A program made the translations under genes and the position numbers. This document shows positions 41,940-48,444 of a stretch of DNA of 64,000 nucleotides, in pieces. The notes under the pieces were generated by a model. The model searched no databases, was not told the origin of the DNA, and worked only from the letters and a program-made list of their open reading frames with translations. The stretch is taken from positions 1,054,001 through 1,118,000 of the forward strand of contig NC_009767.1 in NCBI RefSeq assembly GCF_000017805.1, in the 5' to 3' direction. Each line of letters opens with the position of its first letter. Position 1 is the first letter of the stretch. This stretch comes from Roseiflexus castenholzii DSM 13941 (GTDB lineage Bacteria > Chloroflexota > Chloroflexia > Chloroflexales > Roseiflexaceae).

Positions 41940-42521
41940 ATGACGATCAATCCTCCATCTTATTCTGCACCCTGGATCGATCGGGCGGTCGCCTGGATGT
42001 TTCGCCGCTGGCTTCTGATCGTCAACGGTCTCCTTGGTATCTACGCAGGGTTGCCGTGGTTGTCGCCGTGGCTCAAGGCGAATGGTCATCCGCTGGCGGG
42101 TGAGATTATTTTCCGCATTTATACACCGTTGTGCCATCAGCGCCCTGAGCGTTCGTTCTGTTTCTGCGGCTATCAGGTGGCGTTCTGTCATCGCTGCACA
42201 TCGTTCTACGGCGGGTTGTTCATCGCTGGCATGCTGTTTTCCTTTGCGCGGCGCTGGATTCGACCAGTTTCGCTGCGCTTCGGCGTATTTCTGCTGTTGC
42301 CGATGACGCTCGATGCCGGTTCTCATATGATCAACGACATCCTGCACCTTGGTTGGCGGAGCGGTGGCGATGACATTGGCTCGCTCAACTTCTGGCTGCG
42401 CATAATCACCGGCGCGTTGGCAGCGCTGGCAGTGCTGCTGGTCGTCTACCCGCGGCTCGACCGTGAACTTCCGGCGCAGGCGCCGCTCATTGGGTCGCCA
42501 GGAACCTATGAGGCAACGTGA
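41940..42521 (+). CDS. DUF2085 membrane protein
   Basis: 193 residues, three or four membrane helices. The DUF2085 signature is clear: PLCHQRPERSFCFCGYQVAFCHRCTSFYGGLF, with Cys/His residues at a membrane face (broken here as CHQRPERSFCF then CHRCTSFYGG). The function of DUF2085 is unknown; the conserved Cys and His suggest metal or thiol chemistry. ATG 41940 and in-frame ATG 41928 are both possible; neither has a Shine-Dalgarno, and a -10 sits immediately upstream. It is overlapped by the thioredoxin gene. Confidence 0.85.
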   Translation: MTINPPSYSAPWIDRAVAWMFRRWLLIVNGLLGIYAGLPWLSPWLKANGHPLAGEIIFRIYTPLCHQRPERSFCFCGYQVAFCHRCTSFYGGLFIAGMLFSFARRWIRPVSLRFGVFLLLPMTLDAGSHMINDILHLGWRSGGDDIGSLNFWLRIITGALAALAVLLVVYPRLDRELPAQAPLIGSPGTYEAT

Positions 42522-42522
42522 G

Positions 42523-43116
42523 ATGTGTGCATTTCCCCGGACGCAGGCGATACGTCGGTTGGCTGCTGTCGCTCTTCTCACGCTGGTGGCGGCGCTGGCA
42601 GGGTGCGCCGGGCAACGCGCCGGATCGTCGTCTGGCGGCAGCGCAGTGGTCGAGATTCCGCGAGGGGTGGCTATCGAGTCGCGGTTGGTTGAACGCGGCG
42701 GCGGCATTCCTTCGCAAGGGGATGTTGCGCCGGATTTTGCGTTCACCTTTGCGAATGGTGAGACGCGCCGCCTGAGCGATCTGCGCGGCGCGAAGGTGGT
42801 GGTCAATTTCTGGGCTACGTGGTGCGCGCCGTGCGAGGAAGAAATGCCCGACCTGCAACGCCTCGATGAGCGCAGTGATGTGGTGGTGCTGGGGGTGAAC
42901 CGCCTCGAACTGCCGGAAGTGATTATTCCATTTGCGCGTGAGCGCAATCTGACATTCACGCTCATCGCCAATCCCGACGGCGACATTGTCGAACGGTACG
43001 GCGCAAAAAACATTCCAATCAGTTACTTTATCAATAGCGATGGCACAATCGGCTACCGGCAACTCGGTATCATGACATTCGATAGAATGCAGGAGCAGGT
43101 GGATCGATTGCGCTGA
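42523..43116 (+). CDS. TlpA/ResA-like thioredoxin lipoprotein
   Basis: About 197 residues. The signal peptide ends in a lipobox (LAGC), so the protein is anchored on the outer face of the cytoplasmic membrane. The thioredoxin fold (about 60-197) has the active site WCAPC in NFWATWCAPCEEEMP, with cis-Pro in NIPISYF. TlpA/ResA proteins reduce disulfides outside the cytoplasm, for example for cytochrome assembly. The start ATG 42523 has GAGG nine bases upstream; ATG 42508 overlaps the DUF2085 gene. It sits between two DUF2085 genes, so a thiol partner role for those Cys-rich proteins is likely. Confidence 0.88.
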   Translation: MCAFPRTQAIRRLAAVALLTLVAALAGCAGQRAGSSSGGSAVVEIPRGVAIESRLVERGGGIPSQGDVAPDFAFTFANGETRRLSDLRGAKVVVNFWATWCAPCEEEMPDLQRLDERSDVVVLGVNRLELPEVIIPFARERNLTFTLIANPDGDIVERYGAKNIPISYFINSDGTIGYRQLGIMTFDRMQEQVDRLR

Positions 43117-43128
43117 CGACGAGGCAAG

Positions 43129-43986
43129 ATGGAACGAACAAGCGAGGAGATCATCGAACTGGCGCGCCGCGAGATCGCCGCGCGCAAGGAACGGGAGCGC
43201 AGCGGGCGCGAGGTTCCGTGGCGCTTCGCATTCGTTGGTCTGCTTGGAGCGATACTCGTAGGGATGCTCCTCTGGCCCGGCGCACCGCTGCATTGGAAAA
43301 TGTATGCGGCAGTTCATGGCGTCTGCGCGCAGGTTCACAATGTTGCGCTCGGCGGCGAGCAACTCCCGCTCTGCGCCCGCAACACCGGCATCTACAGCGG
43401 TTTTCTACTGACCTTCATCTATCTCGTGCTGCTGGGACGCGAGCGCGCTGCAAAATTGCCGCCTCCCGCCATCGTCGTCGCGCTGGCGGCGCTGGTCGCC
43501 ATCATGGCCGTGGACGGCTTCAACTCGCTCTTTGTTGACCTCTTCCTGCCGCATCTGTACACGCCGCGCAACGAACTGCGCACCCTGACGGGCATCGGCA
43601 TGGGCACGACGATGGCAGTGGCAATCATGCTGGTGCTGAACCTGTCGCTGCGACGCGACCCGGACATGGAACAACGGGTGATCGGCAACTGGCGTGAACT
43701 CGGCGGTGCGCTGCTGCTGGGATTGCTGGTGCACGCCGCAATTTACGGCAATGTCGCCATTACCTACTGGCCCATCGCCATCGTCGCCTGGACCGGCATT
43801 GTCGGCATTTTATTCCTGGTGAACCTGCTGATCGTCGCGCTCGTGATGAACTACGAAGGGCGGGTGGTGCGCGTGGTCGAACTGGCGCGTCCGGCGACCA
43901 TCGCGTTGGCGCTCACCGGGATCATGCTGGGGGTGATGGCGTGGGGGCGCTTCTGGCTCGAAGCGCAGGGATTAATGGTCTCGTAG
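43129..43986 (+). CDS. Second DUF2085 membrane protein
   Basis: 285 residues, about seven membrane helices after a charged N-terminal helix. It carries a variant DUF2085 signature: GVCAQVHN, LGGEQLPLCARNTGIYSGFL (first Cys-x-Gln and later CARNTG). It starts 12 bases after the thioredoxin gene, so the three genes form one operon. The function is unknown. It converges on the Rrf2 gene with only one base between stops. Confidence 0.85.
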   Translation: MERTSEEIIELARREIAARKERERSGREVPWRFAFVGLLGAILVGMLLWPGAPLHWKMYAAVHGVCAQVHNVALGGEQLPLCARNTGIYSGFLLTFIYLVLLGRERAAKLPPPAIVVALAALVAIMAVDGFNSLFVDLFLPHLYTPRNELRTLTGIGMGTTMAVAIMLVLNLSLRRDPDMEQRVIGNWRELGGALLLGLLVHAAIYGNVAITYWPIAIVAWTGIVGILFLVNLLIVALVMNYEGRVVRVVELARPATIALALTGIMLGVMAWGRFWLEAQGLMVS

Positions 43987-43987
43987 C

Positions 43988-44428
43988 TCAGATATAGTAC
44001 ATCACATTGCCGGAGCGCTGCGCTTTGCGCTGGCAGAGGTCTTCGAGCGTCACGCTCGCCAGGTAGCGCTCCAGAATCTCGCGCGCCCCGTCCCACACCT
44101 CGCGCACAAGGTCGCGGTCCATCGGCTCAGTCGGAGTCAGGGCGTCGCGCCCGCTATCGAGGGCCAGCAATGGACCTTCGAGCGCTGTAAGCGCATCGAG
44201 CACCGTGATCTGTGACGGAGGGCGCGCCAGGCGATGCCCGCCCTGCGGACCGCGGATGCTTTCGATCAGCCCGGCGCGGCGGAGCAGGATCAGGATCTGG
44301 TTGAGGTAGTTTTCATCGATCCCCTGGCGGAGATGGATGTCGTGGCTCTGGATGGGTCCTTCGCCGACGCGCTGCGCAAGATCGAGCAGCGCGCGCAAGC
44401 CGTATTCGCCTTTGCTGGAGATGCGCAT
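43988..44428 (-). CDS. Rrf2 family transcriptional regulator without Fe-S cysteines
   Basis: 146 residues. The winged helix of Rrf2/IscR/CymR proteins is clear (MRISSKGEYGLRALLDLA, ENYLNQILILLRRAGLIESIRGPQGGHRLAR). IscR and NsrR bind a cluster through three Cys near residues 92-106. Here that segment (LEGPLLALDSGRDALTP) has no Cys, and the only Cys is near 132. It is therefore more like CymR, which senses through protein partners. Targets are unknown; the DUF2085 operon converges on it. Confidence 0.88.
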   Translation of the reverse strand: MRISSKGEYGLRALLDLAQRVGEGPIQSHDIHLRQGIDENYLNQILILLRRAGLIESIRGPQGGHRLARPPSQITVLDALTALEGPLLALDSGRDALTPTEPMDRDLVREVWDGAREILERYLASVTLEDLCQRKAQRSGNVMYYI

Positions 44429-44652
44429 AGTCGAGTGTTTCTGTCAACTATCTTTGCTTTGTAGCATAGCATGAATCTGGAAGGGAGGCAAGGGAAGCGA
44501 GAGTGGGGTGTTGCAGATACATGGTGTGGTGTCCGCTTTTCACCTTCACCCTCATTCACCTTCTTCCTCAAACGGGAGGCGAAGAGTAACCTTATCTGAC
44601 TCAACACGGTAATAAAGATAACAAAAACTGAACATCCCGTCCTGATTGGATT

Positions 44653-45795
44653 ATGGTCGGACTGCGTATGTACTCCTTGCCCTACTCCTCCCACCTTCCT
44701 GTTTCTGCTCTGGCGGCGAGTTTCAACGATGTGACAAACTCGTACAAGTTCTATTGGTTTCTGTCCATTCTAGAAAAGATAAAGGATGAGCAAAGGCGAA
44801 CGTTGCCCATTCTTGATCTTCTGGCACATATGCTTGCCATGGTCTGGTACCCTACCAATTATTTTCGCCTCTCGTTTGGCAAGCAGGATCGGTTGGGCGA
44901 TATTGCGGTGCTATTGGGAGAACGCGCCGGATTACCGATGAATGCTGCTGCTGATCTCATCGCTGAAGCTGTGCTGAGACATGTCTCAAGTGACAATGAT
45001 CTGGGCAAGTCAATACTGAATCTCGCTCGATATGTCCCCTATCGCTTCCTTCGTCCATTCTTCGCACAGGATCTGATGAGAGGTGTCAGAGACACAGAGG
45101 TCAATAGTCGCATCATGGGTCTGGCTTTTTCTGTGTTTCATGACCCTGTATCTCCTTGTCTGTATCGATTTGTAAAACTTCAGCAACTATGCATCGAGAT
45201 CCAACCGCTGTGGTTTGATTATCTCCAGCAGAACCTGTCCATCCTGAGAGGTTTTTGTCTTTGGCATCTCGTTCAATACCTGCAAAAGAATAATCCAAAT
45301 GTGCCGAATATTGCAGGTAAGTTGTTTGAGCCGCAAGAAAGAGATCTAAGACAGGCACGGGAGTTCTGGAATATCGTTTTAGAACAAAAAGGTTGGTTGG
45401 AGTGTATCTATTCGGGTTCCAAACTGAAAAGGGGTCAATTTACGCTTGATCACTTCATACCCTGGAGCTTTGTCACGCACGATGCTCTTTGGAACATTGT
45501 TCCTGCCAGTAGATCGGCTAATTCTTCCAAGAGCGACAATCTTCCGAAAATTGAACACTATTTTGATGTCTTCTCTTCTGCGCAATTTGAAGCTGTGAAT
45601 ATTGTTTCGAAAAAACATTCATTTGCGAGACTGCTTGAAGATCATGTTTTACTTTTCAAGGTTGCGTCTCAGGATGATTTTTTGTGGATGGATCTCGAAT
45701 CCTTTCGAAAAACCCTCTTTGATTCAATTGCTCCACAAATTCAGATTGCTAGAAACATGGGTTTCCCATCCGAATGGGTGTATAACAATAAATGA
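44653..45795 (+). CDS. HNH endonuclease domain protein
   Basis: 380 residues; the first 250 are helical with no recognised domain. The C-terminal HNH core is CIYSGSKLKRGQFTLDHFIPWSF...WNIVPASRSANSSKSD, with the His in LDHFIPW, Asn in LWNIVP and the late NSSKSD, typical of HNH nucleases of the His-Me finger group. It is encoded in visibly AT-richer DNA than its surroundings, and the next gene (45847) is the MTase-HIT fusion, with a similar base bias. Probably a mobile or defence-related island; no other defence gene adjoins. Start ATG 44653, or 44668; no good Shine-Dalgarno for either. Confidence 0.8.
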   Translation: MVGLRMYSLPYSSHLPVSALAASFNDVTNSYKFYWFLSILEKIKDEQRRTLPILDLLAHMLAMVWYPTNYFRLSFGKQDRLGDIAVLLGERAGLPMNAAADLIAEAVLRHVSSDNDLGKSILNLARYVPYRFLRPFFAQDLMRGVRDTEVNSRIMGLAFSVFHDPVSPCLYRFVKLQQLCIEIQPLWFDYLQQNLSILRGFCLWHLVQYLQKNNPNVPNIAGKLFEPQERDLRQAREFWNIVLEQKGWLECIYSGSKLKRGQFTLDHFIPWSFVTHDALWNIVPASRSANSSKSDNLPKIEHYFDVFSSAQFEAVNIVSKKHSFARLLEDHVLLFKVASQDDFLWMDLESFRKTLFDSIAPQIQIARNMGFPSEWVYNNK

Positions 45796-45846
45796 GATAT
45801 TATCCTCGTTATTTCCCAATTTACATTGTTATCAGAGGGAAATCAA

Positions 45847-46647
45847 ATGAATCTCATCTTTCGTTCAGTTCATAACCCTCATAGCCATCTTACTGTCAAA
45901 GATCGTACTCAGGCATCCTTCCCGCTCAGGAATCTGCTCTCGCGAGGGCTGATCAACGGACGAGTGCTTGATTTTGGATGCGGATTGGGAGCAGATGTCA
46001 ATCACTTAAAGAAGCAAGGCCACGATGTTACTGGTTATGATCCTTACTATGCGCCCAATGTCCCAAAGGGAAAGTTCGATACAATTATATGCCTGTATGT
46101 CTTGAATGTGTTGCTTCCAGATGAGCAGTCTCATGTGTTGATGGCTATCTCAGAATTGCTATATCCAACTGGAAGCGCGTACTTTGCCGTTCGCCGCGAT
46201 ATTCGGCGTGACGGTTTTCGCAATCACGTCAAATATCACAAGAACGTTTATCAGTGCCAAGTTACATTGCCCTATAAAAGCATCTTGCGCACCGATCATT
46301 GTGAAATCTACCGGTATCGTCATTTCAATCAGTTGCAGGTAAATGAGTCCTGTTCTTTCTGTGCTCCAGCAAGTAATTGTGAGTTATTGACCGAGTCAGC
46401 TAATGCCTATGCTGTTTTGGAAAATTCCTCCTCTCTACCTGGTTATACCCTCGTGATCCCCAAGCGGCACGTCAGTTACTTCGATCTTTCACTTTATGAC
46501 AGGAATGCCTGCTGGCAAGTAGTAGATCGCGTGAAGATGCTGCTCAGCGAGCGTTTTCATCCTGATGGTTTCAGGGTGAAGGTTGGTCAAGGCATAGCCA
46601 CAGAATGTGCTGGTTGGCACGGGTGTATCCATGTAATCCCCTGTTAG
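45847..46647 (+). CDS. SAM methyltransferase-HIT domain fusion, C-terminus eroded
   Basis: 266 residues. The N-terminal half is a class I methyltransferase (VLDFGCGLGADVNHL near 31-45). A Cys-rich link FCAPASNCE separates it from a HIT-type nucleotide-binding domain (AYAVLENSSSLPGYTLVIPKRHVSYFDL, near 180-210). The HIT triad HxHxH reads WHGCIHVIP: the middle His, which forms the nucleotidyl intermediate in HIT proteins, is Cys. The protein stops three residues later (HVIPC), shorter than usual. In the next frame, further codons look vaguely HIT-like (WLAIP), hinting at a frameshift. ATG 45847 follows GAGGGAAATC. Next to the HNH gene, same AT bias. Confidence 0.78.
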   Translation: MNLIFRSVHNPHSHLTVKDRTQASFPLRNLLSRGLINGRVLDFGCGLGADVNHLKKQGHDVTGYDPYYAPNVPKGKFDTIICLYVLNVLLPDEQSHVLMAISELLYPTGSAYFAVRRDIRRDGFRNHVKYHKNVYQCQVTLPYKSILRTDHCEIYRYRHFNQLQVNESCSFCAPASNCELLTESANAYAVLENSSSLPGYTLVIPKRHVSYFDLSLYDRNACWQVVDRVKMLLSERFHPDGFRVKVGQGIATECAGWHGCIHVIPC

Positions 46648-47281
46648 ACATATCGAGCGGTAATAATAAGGAGTGGCTCGCCATACCTTACCCAACACAC
46701 AGTCAACATCGCGGCGTGCGTCGCAGGCGCAGGACGGGTAGGCCGGGCAACCAGGTGACGGGGCGCGGTCTCGTGGAGCGAACAATCCGATCTTGCCCGA
46801 TCATTGCCCGTGTTGACCGGCTTGCGGCTGACGTTGGCTGAGCCTGTCGAAGCCAACGTCAGCCGCGCCACATCCTTGATTGTCCAGGTTGCAGGTGATC
46901 GCTCTATAGATATAGACTCGCCCTTCCGCTGCTCAGCGACAGAATGGCAATTCAGAATAGCCTGTACTACTCGAATCGTATGGGGCAAGCCCTTTCACGT
47001 CTTTCCATTGGCGCACGAGGATTTGCAGAAAGAGAGAACCCGATTCGTATGTGACAAGCCCTCCACCTCCTCAGCAAGGGACCTCAGCCCGCAGCGTCCT
47101 GCGCACGCCGCCCCGCACACACGCAAAGACACAGGAGCGCTCCTTCGCCCCCTCTGCGCCTTCGCGCCTTTGGGTGATGCGTGCGCGCGTGGGCGTGGCG
47201 CGCAAGAGACCCTCGCCCCCTCTGCGCCCTCGTGCGAACCACAAAGATCAAGCTGGCATCGATAGCCGCTGCTGCTCCTCG
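46648..47281. other. Non-coding junction with a perfect hairpin
   Basis: No credible gene. 46825-46867 is a perfect 16-bp inverted repeat with an 11-base loop (GCGGCTGACGTTGGCT ... AGCCAACGTCAGCCGC around GAGCCTGTCGA). 47095-47245 holds words such as CGCCCCCTCTGCGCCTTCGCGCC repeated in variants. Confidence 0.5.
46825..46867. repeat. Perfect 16-bp inverted repeat
   Basis: GCGGCTGACGTTGGCT at 46825-46840 and its exact complement at 46852-46867, loop GAGCCTGTCGA. Stem-loop element of the kind scattered in many bacterial genomes; no T tract. Confidence 0.85.
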
Positions 47282-47505
47282 CCTCTTGCCTCTCGCCTCT
47301 CGCCTCTCGCCTCTTGCCTCTTGCCTCTTGCCTCTCGCCTCTCGCCTCTCGCCTCTCGCCTCTCGCCTCTCGCCTCTCGCCTCTCGCCTCTCGCTTCTCG
47401 CCTCTCGCCTCTCGCCTCTCGCCTCTCGCCTCTTGCCTCTCGCCTCTCGCCTCTCGCCTCTCGCCTCTCGCCTCTCGCCTCTCGCCTCTCGCCTCTCGCC
47501 TCTCG
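47282..47505 (+). repeat. Perfect-phase heptamer array (CCTCTYG)32
   Basis: Thirty-two contiguous 7-bp units, CCTCTCG with several CCTCTTG and one CTTCTCG variant and no length change. It ends 8 bases before the coxM stop codon. Because 7 and 3 are coprime, it is open in all plus frames (peptide SRLSPLA), so overlapping long reading frames here are artefacts. Confidence 0.95.
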
Positions 47506-47512
47506 CCTCTGC

Positions 47513-48379
47513 CTACCCCCTTGCCCGGCGCACCGCCTCGGTCAGCGCGCGGCGGGTATAGACCTTCACCATCGCCTGGCGATACTCCGCAGAGGCGTGG
47601 ATGTCTCCAAGGTAATCGACCCCGTCGCCGGCGGCGTTTGCCGCTGCTGCCACAGCGTCGTCATCGCCGGATGTGCCGACGAGCGCCGCTTCGGCTGCCG
47701 GTTGTCGCACGGCGACCGAACCGGCGCCGGTGACACCGATGCGACAGGCAGAAACTGTGTCGCCGTCGAGTTTGACATACGCCGCAACGCCGACGATGGC
47801 GTAGCGCGACGCCGGATGGCGGAGTTTGGCGTATGCCGCGCCTTCGCCTTTCCCCAGTATCGGTACGGTTACCGATGTGATCACCTCATCGGACGACAAC
47901 GCCGTGGTCAACATTGCCACGAACATATCGTCGGCGGTGATGCTGCGTGCGCCGTTTGCCCCCATCACATTGATCGTCATGCCAAGCGCCAGCGCCACGG
48001 CAGGCAGATCGGCTGCCGGGTCGGCATGCGCCAGCGAGCCGCCAATCGTTCCGCGATTGCGCACCTGAATATCGCCGATCTGACCGACGCACTCCGCGAG
48101 CACCGGGCAACCGGAGCGCACTGCCTCGCTCGTCGCAATTTCGTGGTACGTCGCGCCGGCGCCGATGACCAGGCGATCACCATTTGCTGTAATACCCTTC
48201 AACTCCGATACGCGGCTGATGTCGATCAGCACCGCCGGTTGCGCCAGGCGCAGTTTCAGCGCCGGGAGCAGCGAGTGACCGCCTGCCAGCAGTTTGGCGT
48301 CGTCGCCGTGCTGCTGGAGCAGCCCGATAGCCTCGTTGACTGTTTTGGGCGCATAATACTGAAAGGGTGCCGGTATCAT
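47513..48379 (-). CDS. coxM: Xanthine dehydrogenase family FAD-binding subunit (CoxM-like)
   Basis: 288 residues, the normal size of the medium subunit of molybdenum hydroxylases. FAD motifs LLAGGHSLLPALK (near 31-43) and RNRGTIGGSLAHADPAADLPA (near 105-125, split here) are complete. It carries electrons between the [2Fe-2S] subunit and an acceptor. It is the last gene of the coxG-coxS-coxL-coxM operon and starts 65 bases after coxL stops, with GAGGAG before the ATG. Confidence 0.93.
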   Translation of the reverse strand: MIPAPFQYYAPKTVNEAIGLLQQHGDDAKLLAGGHSLLPALKLRLAQPAVLIDISRVSELKGITANGDRLVIGAGATYHEIATSEAVRSGCPVLAECVGQIGDIQVRNRGTIGGSLAHADPAADLPAVALALGMTINVMGANGARSITADDMFVAMLTTALSSDEVITSVTVPILGKGEGAAYAKLRHPASRYAIVGVAAYVKLDGDTVSACRIGVTGAGSVAVRQPAAEAALVGTSGDDDAVAAAANAAGDGVDYLGDIHASAEYRQAMVKVYTRRALTEAVRRARG

Positions 48380-48444
48380 CAGAGATGCTCCTCAATTCTA
48401 GATGAGCGCGTCCGACGCTGGCGCCGGACGCGCTGTGACGATTC

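Noticed and set aside
44653..45795. Homing endonuclease or group I intron interpretation of the HNH gene
   Set aside because: No interrupted host gene or intron-like fold flanks it, and the N-terminal half is not of homing type.
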